NCBI RefSeq assembly: GCF_034190915.1
Contig: NW_026947501.1
Span: 1,550,001 to 1,614,000, forward strand
Length of the DNA: 64,000 nt
From: Cavia porcellus
Lineage: Eukaryota > Chordata > Mammalia > Rodentia > Caviidae
Direction: 5' to 3'
The notes under the pieces are model-generated. The model was not told where the DNA came from, made no database searches, and saw nothing but the letters and a program-made list of their open reading frames with translations. The translations under genes were made by a program, and so were the position numbers. Shown here in pieces: positions 53,007 through 64,000 of this stretch (positions are counted from its first letter, which is position 1; every line of letters begins with the position of its first letter).

Positions 53007-54354
53007 TTTCCTATATTTCTGTCTTTCAAGTATTATTTGAAAGCTTCCTCAGGATCTGTTGAAAATCCCCTTCTATGTTTGCAGCTACTGAGACTCTGGC
53101 ACCATGCCACCCCAAGCCATTGGGCCTGCAGAACCAATGGCTCTCCTCTGCCTGCTCAGACCTCCGCAGTTCCAGACAAGCTGGACCTCAGGGACACTGT
53201 GTGCCCACCTGCCCCTTGGAAGCTCCACAGCTCTTCAATCGCAGCCGGGTTAGGGTACTCACCACAGGCCGCAGTGCCTCAGGAGCCTGTGATCCCTCCC
53301 TGCTTGCAGAGATATCCACAGTCCTCCAGACACACAGAGAGGCCGATACAGGCACCCCAGATATGCCCAGCTCCTCCTCTGCACACCGATGGCTAGGCGT
53401 TGAAGCAAAACAGGCTGGGCTGGGGTTGGGGAGGATAGTGTGCACCCGCCCACCCATCGGGAGCTCAGCAGTTCTCCAAGTGCAACCGGGATGGGGAGGC
53501 GGATGTACAGGCCTCAAACCCACCTCTCCACTTCACTGCACCTGGAAGCCTGGAGGGACCCAAACAATCTGGGCCAAGATATCCACAGTCCTCCTCACAC
53601 ACGGAGAGGCGGATGCAGGCACCCCAGATCCACCCAGCTCCTCCTCTGCACACTGATGGTTAGGCGTGGCAGCAAAACAGGCTGGGCTCGGGGGATAGTG
53701 TGGGCCCGCCCACCCGTCGGAAGCTCAGCAGACCTCCAAGTGCAGCTGGGATGGGGAGGCGATGTAGTGGCCTCTAACCCACTGGTCCACTTCACTGCAC
53801 CTGGAAGCCTGGGGGGTCCGGAACAGTCTGAGATTTGGGCAGAGTGTGCTGAGCACTCATCACAGCACAAGGTGCCTCAGGAACCTGTGATCCCTCCCTG
53901 CTTGCAGAGATATTCACAGTCTTCCAGACAAAGGAAGGGGCTGATGCAGGCACTCCAGATCTGCCCAGCTCCTCCTCAGCACCTCACTGTAACTGCTCTC
54001 TTTGAAAGCCTCAGTTGTATTTCATCATTGCACTCTCCAGAGAAATGTAAAAAATTTCTCTAGCATCCAGCTCTGGCAGGAACTCCAGACAACTTTCAAA
54101 TCTGTCGGCAGCCACGGCTGCCGTCGGCGCGCAGAGCCCCAAACTGGAGAAAAGTGTGAAGCGCGGATGGCAACAGCGCAGGGCACCCAAGGCAAGCCAG
54201 ACAGCGCCGGCTCCATGCCCGGCCCAGACGAAACTCCAGCGCACGAGCCACCTCTCTCTCTCTCTGGGCTAGATCCGGGTCCCGGTCCAGCAGCGCCCGG
54301 GGAGCCCGAAGAAACCGAGCGAAGGTCTGAGAGCAAGTTTCCGATGGTGCATCC
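53007..54354 (-). promoter_or_regulatory. L1 5' UTR / internal promoter with tandem repeats
   Basis: This stretch upstream of ORF1 should hold the L1 internal promoter, which in rodents is often built of tandem monomers. Here the + strand word GATATCCACAGTCCTCC (or a close variant) recurs at 53311, 53578 and 53909, that is with spacings of 267 and 331 bases. A longer 58-base block at 53259 returns at 53857, 598 bases on. The distal end (about 54100-54354) is GC-rich with about 23 CpG sites by eye. A CCAT core lies within the first dozen or so bases of the element, which may be a YY1-like site, but that is weak. Long open frames here (for example + strand 53075-53656 and 53440-54063) have no recognised protein and follow the repeats. 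Confidence 0.8.
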
Positions 54355-54368
54355 TAGAAGTTAGTTTT
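54355..54368 (+). repeat. Target-site duplication, right copy, of the L1
   Basis: This is an exact repeat of the 14 bases at 46925-46938. It lies directly after the first base of the L1 5' UTR (on the minus strand) and runs straight back into TTAGGG satellite. The exact match makes the element's two ends unambiguous. Confidence 0.9.
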
Positions 54369-54599
54369 AGGGTTATTGTTACGGTTAGGGTTAGGGTTCG
54401 GGCTAGGATTTGGGATAGTGTAAGTGTTAGGGTTAGTGTTAAGGTTAGTGATATGGTTAGTGTTAGGGTTAGGCTTGGGTTTAGCGTTAGGTTTAGGTTT
54501 AGCGGTAGTTTTAGGTTTAGGTTTAGGGTAAGGGATTAGGAATTAGGGATACGTTTAGTGTTAGGGTTAGTGTTAAGGTTAGTGTTAGGGTTAGTTTTA

Positions 54600-55270
54600 G
54601 GGTTAGGGTTAGGATTAGGGTTAGGCTTAATTTTAGGGTAAGGGTTAGGGTTGGGGTTAGCGGTATGGGTTAGGTTTAGTGTTTGGGTTAAGTTTAGGGT
54701 TAGGTATAGGGTTAGTGTTAGTGTTAGGTTGAGGTTTAGGGTTAGGGTTATGTTCAGGGTTAGGTTTAGGGTTAGAAGTTAGCTTTAGTGTTAGTGTTAG
54801 GGTTAGCATTAGGTTTAGTGTTAGGGTTAGGGTTGGGGTTAGGTTTAGAGATTAGTTTTACGGTTAGGTTTAGGGTTACGGTTAGGGATAGGGTAAGGAT
54901 AAGGGTAATGTTTAGGGTTAGGGTTAGGGTTAGGGTTAGTGTTAGTGTTGGGGTTAGTTTTAAGTTTAGTTTTAGGGTTATGTTTAGTTTTAAGTTTAGG
55001 TTTAGGGTTAGAGGTTAGGATTTAAGGATAGGGTTAGGGTTAGGGTTAGGGCTAAGGTTACTGTTAGGGTTAGTATTAGGGTAAAGTTTAGGATTAGGGT
55101 TAGGTTTAGGGTTACCATTAGGTTTAGGGTTAGGGTTTGGTTAGGGTTAGGTTTATGTGTTAGGTGTTAGGCATAGGTTTAGGATTAGGCCTCAGGTTAG
55201 GGTTAGGTTTACGATTAGGTTTAGGGTTAGGGTTAGGTCTGCGTTAGATTTAGTGTTTAGTAGTTATGTA
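54600..55270 (+). repeat. Diverged segmental paralog of 60570-61250
   Basis: The offset is about 5.97 kb. Shared words in order are AGCGGTATGGGTTAGG, GGTTGAGGTTTAGGG, TTAGAAGTTAGCTTTAGTG, GATAGGGTAAGG followed by GGTAATG, GTTTAAGTTTA-type stretches, a GGTGT...AGGCATAGG word, and GCGTTAGATTTA ending in TTTAGTAGTTATG-ATAG. The copies differ by scattered substitutions and small indels. Confidence 0.7.
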
Positions 55271-58200
55271 TAGGGTTAGGGTTAGGGTTAGGGTTAGTAT
55301 TAGGTTTATTTTTAGTGTTAAGGTTAAGGTTAGAAGTTAGGGTTAGGGTGACGATTCGGTTTACGGTTAGTGTTTGGGATAGGGTTAGGGATTTGGTATA
55401 GGGTTAGTGTTATTGTTAGGATTAGGATTACTCTTAGGGTTAGATTTAGACTGTTAGTGTTAGAGTTAAGGTTAGAGTTAGGTTTAGGGTTAGGGTTTGG
55501 ATTAGGCTTAGGGTTAGGGTTAGGTGTTAGGGTTTAGGGTTAGGGTTAGGGTTAAGGTTAGTGTTACGGTTAGGTTAGGGTTAGAGTTAGCATTATAAAT
55601 AGATTTAAATTAGGGTTAGGGTTAGTGTTAGGCTTAGATTTAGGGTTAGCGTGAAGTTTAGGGTTACTTTTAGGGTTAGGGTTAGGGCTAGGGTTAGTAT
55701 TGGTTTAGGGTTAGGGTTAGGGTTAGGGTTAGGTGTTAGGGATAGGGTAGGTGTTATGTTTGGGGTTTGGGTTAGTGTTCGGGTTAAGGTTAGTGTTAGT
55801 GTTAGTTTTAGGATGAGGTTTAGGTTTAGCGATAATTTAGGGTTAGGGTTTAGGGTTAGGGTTTGTTTTGGGGTTAGGGTTAAGGTTTATAGCTTAGGGT
55901 TAGTGTTAGTGTTAGATTTATGTTTAGGCCTTAGGGTTAGGGTTAGGGTTAGTTCTAGGGTTAGGTCTAGGGTTGAAGGCTAGGGTTAGGGGTTAGGGTT
56001 AGGATTAATGTTAGGGTTAGTGTTGGGTTAGGGTTAGGGTTATGGTTATGGTTAGTGGTATGGGTTAGTTTGAGGGTTAAGGTTAACGTTAGGGTTAAGA
56101 TTTTGGTAAGTTTTAGGGCTATGTTGAGGTTTAGGTTTAGGGTTACAGTTTGGGTTAGATGTTAGGTTTAGTGTTAGTGTTAGGGTGGGGTTACTGTTAG
56201 GGTTAGGCTTAGGGTTAGGCTTAGGGTTAGGCTTAGGGTTAAGTTTAGGGTAAGTGGTTAGTTTAAGGTTCAGAGTTGGTGTTATGATTAGGCTTAGGGT
56301 TACGGATAGGGTTAGGGATAGGGTTAGCCTTAGTGTTAGGGTTAGGTTTAGGGTTAGGGTTTAGGAGTTAGGGATTCGGTTTGGTTGAGGGTTAATGTTA
56401 GTTTTAGGGTTGGTTTTATGGTTAGGGTTATGATTAGTGTTAGGGTTATGGTTAGGGTTAAGGTTAGGGTCAGTTTAAGGGTAGGTTTAGGGGTCAGGTG
56501 TTCAGGATAGGGTTAGAGTTAGGCTTTGGGTTAGGATTAGGGTTATAGTTAGGGTTAGGTTCAAGTTAGCTTTATGTTTAGGGGTTTGGTGTTAGGGATA
56601 AGGTTAGGGTTAGGCTTCAGGTTACTGTTAGGATTAGAGTTATAATTGGGTTTATGTTTAGGGTTAGGGTTAAGTTTAGGTTTAGGGTTTGTGTTTAGGG
56701 GTTATGGTTAGTGTTTGGGTTATGGTTTAGGTTAGGGTTAGTGTTAGTGTTAGGGTTAGGGTTACCACTAGGTTTAGGTTTAGGGTTAGCCTTATTGTTA
56801 GTTTTAGGGCTGGGTTAGATTTAGGGTTAGGTTTAGGGTTAGGGTTAGGGGTTGGTGTTAAGCATAGTGTTAGGGTAGCTTCATGTTATGGTTATGGTTA
56901 GGGTTAGTGTTAGGTTTAGTGTTAGGGTTATGCTAGGGTTAGGGTTAGGTTTTGGGTTAATTTAGGGTTAGGGTTAGGTTTAGGGTTAGGGTTAAGGTTA
57001 CGTTTAGGGTTACGGATAAGGTTAGTGTAAGGGTTAGGGTTAATGTTAGGGTTATGTTTAGGGTTAGGGTTAGGATTAGGCTTAGGGTTCAGTATCGGTT
57101 TAGGGTTAGGGTTAGGGTAAGACAGGGTTAGGCTTGGGGTTAAGTTTAGGGTTAGATTTATCTTTAGGGTTAGGGTTAGGGTTAGAGTTTAGGGTTATGG
57201 GTTAGGGTTAGGGTTAGGGTTAGTGTTAGTGTTTGTATTAGGGTTAGTGTTTTATGGTTAGTGTCAGTGTTTAGGGTTAGTGTTTGTTTTAGGCTTAGTG
57301 TTAGGGTTAGGGTTACGGTTAGAGTTAGGTTTACGGTTAGGGTTCAGGTGTTAGGGATAGGGTTAGTGTTAGGTTTCGGGTACGGTTAGGGTTAGCGTAT
57401 TGATTAAGTTTAGGGTTAGGGTTAGGGTTAGCGTTAGGTTTAGAGTTGGTTAGGCTTAGGGTTTGCGTTAGGGTCAGCATTAAGTTTAGCGTTAGGGTTA
57501 GTTTTAGTGTGAATGTTAGGTTTAGGGTTAGTGTTAGTGTTAGGGTTTAGGGTTAGGGTTAGAGTTAGCGTTAGTGTTAGCGTTAGGGTTACATGTTAGT
57601 ATTAGTGTGATTGTTAGGTTTAGGGTTAGGACTTAGGGTTAGGGTTAGTGTTAGTGTTAGGGTTAGTGCCAGGGTTCAGGGTTAGTGTTAGGGGTTAGGG
57701 TTAGGGTTAGATTTAGCGGTATGGGTTAGGATTAGTGTCAGGGTTAAGGTTTGGATTAGGGTTATGGTAAATGTTAGGGTTAGATTGAGGTTTAGTGCTA
57801 CGGTTAGGTTTAGGGTTAGTGTTAGTGTTACGGTGAGAGTTAGAGGTTAGTTTTAGGCTTAGTGCTAGGTTTAGGGTTAGCGTTAGGGTTAGGTTTAGAG
57901 TAGGGTATACCATTACGTTTTGCTTTAGGGTTAGGGTTAGTGTTAGGTTTAGCTTTAGGGTTAGGGGTAAGTAGTTAGGGATAGGATTTTGGTTATGGTT
58001 AGAGTTAAGGTTAGTGTTAGGGTTAGTTTTAGGGTTAGGGTTAGCATTAGGGTTAGGTTTAGTGTTAGGGTTTAGGGTTACAGTGAGCTTTAGTGTTAGG
58101 CTTATGGTTAGGCTTATGGTTAGGGTTAGGATAGGTTAGGTTTAGGGATTAGGTGTTAGGCATAGGGTTAGGGTTAGAATTCGGGTTAGGGTTACAGTTA

Positions 58201-60569
58201 GGGTTAGGTTTAGGTTTAGGTTAGCGTTTGGTTTAGGTGTTAGATTTCAGGGATATGTTTAGGGTTAGACTTCGGGTGACTGTTAGGTTTAGGTTTACGA
58301 TTGGTTTTAGGGTTCAGGTTATGGTTTGTGGTTAGGGGTTAGGGTTAGGGTTAGGGTATTGCTTTGGGTTAGTTTTAAAGATATGTTAGGTTTAGGTTTA
58401 AGTTTAGGGTTAGGGTTAATTTAGGGTTAGGGTTAGGGTTAGCCTTACATTTAGCTTTAGGGTTAGTGCTAGTGTTAGGACTAGGATTACGGTTAAGGTT
58501 AGGTTGAGGGTTAGGGTTAAGGGTTAGGTGTTAGTGATAGAGTTATGGTTAGGCTTCGGCTTATGGTTAGGGTTAAGGTTATGGTTAGTGTTAGGTTTAG
58601 GGGTAGGGTTATTGTTAGGGTACTGTTAGGTTTACGGTTAAGGTTAGTTTAGGGTTAGGGTTAGAGTTCTGAATCGGGTTAGTGTTAGGTTTAGGGTAAG
58701 ACAAGGTTAGGGTTTGGGTTAAGTTTAGAGGTTAGTTTTGGGTTAGATTTAGTGTTATGGTTGGGTTTAGGCTTGGGGTTGGCATTAGGTTTAGTGTTCG
58801 GGTTAGTGTTAGGTTTAGGTTTAGTGTTAGTTGGAGTTACAGTTATGGTTGGGGTTTATGTTAGGTTAGGGTTAACTTTAGCGGTTAGGTATTAGGCATA
58901 GGGTTAGGGTTAGGCTTTGGGTTAGGGTTAGGGTTCGGATTACGGTTAGGTTTAGGGTTAGTGTTAGGTTGCCGTTAGGTTTAGGGGTTAGGAGTTAGGA
59001 TAGGGTTAGGGTTAGGCTTTGAATTACTGTTACCTTATGGTTTACGATTAGGTTTAGTGTTAGGGTTAGGGTTAGGTTTTGTGTCAGGTGTTAGTGTTAG
59101 TGTTGGGGTTTGGCTTAGGGTTAGGCATAGGGGTAGGGTTACAATTAGGTTTAGGGTTAGAGTTAGTGTTAGGGTTAGGGATAGAATAAGGTTAGGATTA
59201 GGGTTAGGGTTAAGGTTAGTGTTACGGGAAGGTTTAAGTTTAGGGTTAGTGTTACTGTTAGGGTTAAGGTTAGGATTACAGGTTAGTGTTAGGGTTAGTT
59301 TTAGGGTTAGGGTTAGGGATAGGGTAAGGTTTAGGGTTACAGTTAGGGTTAGGTTTAGGGTGAGAGTTAGGGTTGGGCTTAGCTTTTGGTTTAGGTTTAG
59401 TGTTAAGTTTAGTGTTAGGTTTAGGTTCAGGGTTGGGGTAAGGAGTTAGGAATAGGGTTAGGGTTAGGGTTAGGGTTAGGGTTCCGGTTAGTGTTAAGGT
59501 TAGTTTTACGGTTATGGTTAGATTTATGTTAGGATTAGTTTCAGGGGTTAAGTGTTAGGTATATTGTTAGGTTAGGCTTTGAGTTAGGGTTAGGGTTTAG
59601 AGTTACGGTTAGGGTTAGGGTTAGCCTTAGGTTAGCGTTAGTTTTAGGGGTTAGGTGTTATGGATAGGGTTAGGGTTAGGCTTCAGGTTACTTTTAGGGT
59701 TAGGTTTATAATTCAGTTTAGGTTTAGGGTTAGGGTTAGGGTTAGGGATTGGGGTTAGGTGCTATGGGTAGAGTTTGAGTTTGAGTAAGTGTTAGTGTTA
59801 GGTTAGGGCTAGGGTTAGCTTTAGGGTTAAGGTTAGCATTACGTGTAGGTTTATGGATAAGGTTAGTGTTATGGTTAGTGTTAGTGTTACTGTTAGGATT
59901 AGGGTTAGGTTTAGGGTTAGGTTTAAGGTTAGGATTCGGGATCGGTTTAGGGGTAGGGTTAGGGTAAGAAAAGGTTAGGGTTGGGGTTAGATTTAGGGTT
60001 AGGGTTAGATTTAACTTTCGGGTTAGGGTTAGGGTTTGAGTTTGGGGTTAGAGGTTAGTTTTAGGGTTACAGTTAGCGTTTGTGTTAGGGTTTGTGTTTT
60101 ATGGTTATTGTTAAGGTTTTGGGATAGTGTTTGGTTTAGGCTTAGCGTTAGGGTTAGGGTTAGAGTTAGGATTAGGGTTAGGGTTAGGGTTAGGGCTTTG
60201 GTGTTAGGGATAGGGTTAGTGTTAGGCTTCAGGTTATGGTTAGTGTTAAGGTTATGATTAGGTTTAGTGTTAGTGTTAGTGTTAGTGTTAGCGTTTGGTT
60301 TAGGGTTATGTTTAGTGTGAGTGTTAGTTTTAGGTTTGGGTAAGGGCTAGGGTTAAGGTTAGGGTTAGGGTTTGTTTTAGGGTGAGTGCTAGGTTTAGGG
60401 ATAGATTTAGGGTTAGTTTTTAGGGTTAGTGTTAAGTTTAGGGTTAGGTTTTAGGTTTAAGTTTAGTGTTAGTGTTAGGGTTAGGACTAGGGGTCAGGGT
60501 TAGGGTTAGGGGTGAGGGTTAGGGTTCCTGTTAGGTTTAGGGTTAGGGTTAGTGTTAGCTTTAGGGTTA

Positions 60570-61250
60570 GGATTAGCGGTATGGGTTAGGTTTAGGGTTA
60601 GGTTTAAGATTAGGGTTAAGGTTATGGTTAGGGTAAGAGTTAGGGTTAGAGGTATGGGTTAGGTTTAGCTTTTGGGCTAAGGTTAGGGTTAGGTTTAGGG
60701 TTAGGTTGAGGTTTAGGGTTAGGGTTAGTTTTAGGGTTACATTTAGAAGTTAGCTTTAGTGTTAGTGTTAGGGTTAGCGTTAGGTTTAGGGTTAGGGTTA
60801 GGGTTAGCTTTAGGGTTAGGTTTAGAGGTTAGTTTTACAGTTAGGTTTAGGGTTAATGTTAGGGTTAGGGATAGGGTAAGGGTAAAGGTAATGGTTAGGG
60901 TTAGGGTTAGGGTTAATGTTGGGGTTAGCTTTAAGTTTAAGTTTAGGGTTAGGGTTAGGGTTAGTTTTAGGTTTATTTTTAGGGGTTAGGATTGAAGGAT
61001 AAGTTTCAGGTTAAGTTTAGGGCTAAGTTTAGTGTTAGCGTTAGTTTTAGGGTTAACTTTAGGATTAGGGTTAGGGCTAGGATTTGGGTTACCGTTAGGT
61101 TTATGATTAGGATTCGGTTAAGATTAGGTTTATGTGTTAGGTGTAAGGCATAGGTTTAGGGTTAGGCTTCGTGTTAGGGTTAGGTATATGGTTATGGTTA
61201 GTGTTAGGGTTAGGTCAGCGTTAGATTTATTGTTTAGTAGTTATGGATAG
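60570..61250 (+). repeat. Diverged segmental paralog of 54600-55270
   Basis: This is the partner of 54600-55270. The sequence just before it (about 59880-60480) in turn resembles 46200-46690, on the other side of the L1, through AGCGTTTGTGTTAGGGTTTG, GGATAGTGTTTGGTTTAGGC and a GTTAAGGTTATGATTAGG word. So this unbroken stretch is a paralog of the satellite that the L1 now splits. Confidence 0.68.
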
Positions 61251-62083
61251 TTTTAGGGTTAGGCTTCAGGTTACTGTTAGGCTTAGGGTTATGATTGAGT
61301 TTATTGTTATGGTTAGGGTTAGGGTTAGTGTTTGGTTTTAGGGGTTAGGGTTAGGATTAGGGTTATGGTAGGTTTAGGGTTATGGTTAGGGTTAGTTTAG
61401 GGTTAGGGTTAGAGTTCGAGATTGGGTTAGTGTTAGGTTTAGGGAAAGACAAGGTTAGGTTTGGGATTAGGGTTTTGGTTAGGGTTAGAGTGTGGTTTTG
61501 GGTTAGGGTTTGTGTTAGGGTTAGTGTTAGGTTTACGGTTAGGTTTAGAGTTAGGCTTACGGTTATGGTTAGGGTTAGTGTTAAGTTAGGTTTATCTTTA
61601 GCAGTTAGGTATTAGGCATAGGGTTAAGGTTAGGCTTCGGGTTAGGATGAGGGTTAGGGTTATGATTGGGGTTAGGGTTAGGGTTAGGTTGGAGTTAGGT
61701 TTAGGGGTTAGGTGTTAGGATAGAGTTAGAGTTAGGCTTCGGGTTACTGTTAGGGTTTGGTTTACGATTGGGTGTACTGTTAGTGTTTGGGTTAGCTTTT
61801 GGGTTAAGTGTTAGTGTTAGGGTTGGGGATTGGGTTAGATTTAGGATTAGGGTTAGGGTTATAGTTAGGGTTAGGGTTAGGTTTAGGGTTAGGGGTGGGG
61901 TTAGGGTTTAGGTTTAAGGTTTGGGTTAACGTTAGGGTTATGGTTAGGGTTACCATTAGTGTTAGGGTTAGGGTTAGGGTTAGGATTAGGGTGAGGTTTA
62001 GATTTGTCTTTAGGGTTCGGGTTAGAGTTTGGGGTAATGCGTTACGTTTAGGGTTAGGATTAGGCTTTGTGTTAGGGTTAGGG

Positions 62084-62226
62084 TTTTTTTGTTTGTTTGT
62101 TTGGTTGGTTGGTTTTTTTTTTTTTGTGTGTGTGTGTTTTTCATTTTTATGGGTATCAGGGATTAAACTCATGACTGCCTGCTTGCAAGGCAGGTGCTTG
62201 TGCCACTGAGCTAAATCCCCAGCCCC
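62084..62226 (-). mobile_element. tRNA-derived ID-like SINE (minus strand), second copy
   Basis: On the minus strand this begins at 62226 with GGGGCTGGGGATTTAGC. The A box (TAGCTCAGTGGC) is at 62202-62213 and the B box (GAGTTTAATCC) at 62160-62170. The B box has lost the CpG seen in the first SINE (TTCGA to TTTAA), as expected from methylated-CpG decay. The 3' tail contains a CA microsatellite and an A-run with GTTT/GGTT-type repeats (62085-62137 on the + strand). The flanks suggest a target duplication near TAGGGTTAGG-TTTTT (about 62073-62088 and 62227-62241), but in satellite this match could be chance. It is the same family as 8322-8428 and is not a functional tRNA. Confidence 0.9.
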
Positions 62227-64000
62227 TAGGGTTAGGTTTTTATGGTTAATGTTTGGGTTTAGAGTTAGTGTTTGGTTTAGGCTTAGGGTTAGGGTTAGGG
62301 TTAGAGGTTATGTGTTAGTCATTATGTTAATGTTAGGCTTGGGGTTACGTTTAGCATTAGGGTTATAATTAGGTTTAGTGTTACGGTTAGGGGTAGTGTA
62401 GTTTTATGGTTAGGTTTAGGGTTAGGGTTAGGTTTAGGTTTTGGGTTAGGGTTAGGGTTTATGTTAGGTTTAGGGTTAGTTTTAGGGTGAGGGTTAATTT
62501 TAGGGTTATTGTTAGGGTCTGGGTTTAGGGTTACGGTTAGGTTTAAAAATAGGGTTACGATTAGTGTTAGGTTTAGTGTTAGGGCTTAGGTTTAGGGTTA
62601 GGGTTGGTTTTATGTTAGCGCTAATGTCCAGTGTTTGGGTTATTGTTAGGGTTAGGTTTAGTGTTAGGGTTATGGTTAGCGGTATGGGTTAAGTTTAGGG
62701 TTAGAATGAAGGTTTGGGTTAGGGTTATGGTAAGTGTTAGCTTTAGGTTGAGGTTTAGGGATAGGGTTAGGGCAAGGATTAGTGTTAGTGTTAGGGTTAG
62801 GATTAGAGATTAGTTTTAGGGTTAGGGTTAAGGTTATGGTTATGGTAGGGTTAGGTTTAGTTTTAGGTTTAGGTTTAGGGTAAGGGGTTGCGAGTTAGGG
62901 ATATGGTTAGGGTTAACGTTAGGGTTAATGTTAGTGTTAGGGTTAGTTTTAGGGTTAGGTTTAGGATTGGTGTTAGGGTTAGGGTTCAGGGTTAGGATTA
63001 GGGTTAGGGGTAGAGTTACAGTTAGGGTTACGGTTAGGGTTAGGTTAGTGTTTGGTATAGAGGTTAATCATTAAGGATACCTGTAGGGTTAGGCTTCGGG
63101 TTACTTTTAGGGTTAGGGTTATGATTGGAGTTTAGGGTTAGTTTAAGGTTAGGGTTAAGGTTTGGGGTTAGGGTTAGGGTTAGGGTTAGGGTAGGGTTAG
63201 GGTTAGGGTTAAAGTTAGGGTTAGTTTTAGTTTTAGGGTTAGGGTTAGGGTTTGGGTTAGGGTTTAGGGTTAGTGTTAGTGTAAGTGTTAGTTTTAGCGT
63301 TGCGGTTAAGTATAGGTTTTGTGTTAGGGTTAGTGTTAGGGTTTGGTTTAGGTTTAGTGTTAGGTTTAAAGTTAGGTTTAAAGTTAGGGATTAGGGTTAA
63401 GTTTAGGGTTTTGTTTAGGTTTAGGGTTAGGGTTAGCATTAGGGTTAGTGTTAGTGTGTTAGTGTTAGGGTTAGGGTTAGGGTTAGGTTTAGGTATAGGT
63501 TTTGGGTTAGGTTTAGGGTTAGGGTTATGGTTAGACAAGATTAGGGTTGGTATTAGGATTAGGCTTAGTGTTATTGTTTTGGTTAGAGTTAGGGTTAGGG
63601 TTTGGGATTAGGGGTTAGCGTTAGGGGTAGGGTTAGGCTTTGGGATAGGGTTAAGGTTTTATGGTTCGAGTTAGGGTTAGGTTTAGCGTTAGGGTTTGGG
63701 TTAGTGTTAAGGGTTCGGATAAGTATTAGGCTTATGGTTAGGGTTAGGGTTAGGTTTATGTTTAGGTGTTAGAGTTAGGGTTAGGGTTAGCTTTAGTGAT
63801 AGTGTCATGGTTAGTGTTAGGTTTAGGGCTGGGTTTAGTGTTAGGGTTGGGTAAGTGTCAGGGTTAGGCTTTGGGTTAGCGTTAGTAGTTAGATTAAGGA
63901 TTAGGGTTAGGGTTCGGGTTAGGGTTAGGTTTAGCATTGGGTTTATGATTTGGGTTAGGGTTAGGTTTAGGGTTATGGTTATGGTGAGGGTTAGATTTAG
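62227..64000 (+). repeat. Degenerate TTAGGG satellite array, segment D
   Basis: The hexamer array continues to the window edge. It holds the diverged paralog of 42290-44110 (62457-63915), with a type II marker AGACAAGA at 63533. The array runs off the window, so its end is not seen. Confidence 0.95.
62457..63915 (+). repeat. Diverged segmental paralog, copy 2
   Basis: This is the partner of 42290-44110. The middle section (63165-63515) is shorter than its counterpart (43130-43720, about 350 against 590 bases), so the two have gained or lost hexamer blocks independently. Best-matching ends are 62551-62770 (CGATTAGTGTTAGG to GAGGTTTAGGGATAGGG) and 63780-63900 (GATAGTGTC to AAGTGTCAGGGTTAGGC). 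Confidence 0.63.

Larger units (their letters stand above)
54355..62083 (+). repeat. Degenerate TTAGGG satellite array, segment C
   Basis: The same + strand hexamer array resumes after the L1 in the same orientation. Type II markers continue at 57120 (AGACAGGG), 58699 (AGACAAGG), 59967 (AGAAAAGG) and 61447 (AGACAAGG), spaced about 1.27-1.58 kb. Sequence on both sides of the L1 belongs to the same repeat family, confirming that the L1 went into a pre-existing array. No gene or other insert is seen. Confidence 0.95.

Noticed and set aside
53075..54364. Long + strand frames (193, 207 and 120 codons) and minus frames in the GC-rich block
   Set aside because: They lie in the L1 5' UTR, overlap each other in several frames and follow its tandem repeats; no protein family is recognisable.

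Overview
This window looks like a large block of mammalian, most likely rodent, satellite heterochromatin rather than gene-bearing DNA. About 56 of the 64 kb is one head-to-tail array of a degenerate telomere-type hexamer, TTAGGG on the + strand throughout, with single-substitution variants such as TTAGTG, TTAGGT, TTATGG, TTACGG, TTAAGG, TTAGCG and TTAGAG. Perfect TTAGGG runs rarely pass six or seven units, so this is interstitial or satellite sequence and not a chromosome end. From memory, a CCCTAA/TTAGGG-type satellite with many variants was described decades ago in guinea pig, kangaroo rat (HS-alpha), pocket gopher and antelope ground squirrel. The two tRNA-derived, ID-like SINEs and the L1 lineage seen here also fit a rodent. 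The species cannot be fixed from the sequence alone.

Layout: 1-8321 satellite with its own kilobase-scale repeat family (marker ACAGTCAG); 8322-8428 a short SINE on the minus strand; 8429-46938 satellite, mostly of a second family (markers GACAAGG, TTTATCTTTAGGG, GTTTTATGGTT); 46939-54354 one full-length but decayed LINE-1 on the minus strand, flanked by a perfect 14-base target-site duplication; 54355-62083 satellite; 62084-62226 a second minus-strand SINE; 62227-64000 satellite.

The satellite is not random degeneration. Rare non-hexamer words recur in the same order, which exposes nested higher-order repeats and segmental duplications. These include a recent 2.4 kb pair (29999-32455 and 33905-36342), a 1.0 kb pair 13.6 kb apart (25085-26110 and 38723-39740), a tandem pair of about 1.1 kb (26150-28460), and older, more diverged paralogous stretches (42290-44110 with 62457-63915; 54600-55270 with 60570-61250).

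No intact host protein-coding gene, rRNA gene, functional tRNA gene or CRISPR array is supported. The many open frames in the satellite are Leu-Gly, Arg-Val, Asn-Pro and Thr-Leu dipeptide products of the hexamer. The only true coding relics are L1 ORF1 and ORF2, both broken by frameshifts and stops. All three retroelements lie on the minus strand, which is what target-primed insertion at TTTT/A sites would give in an array whose T-runs lie only on the + strand.
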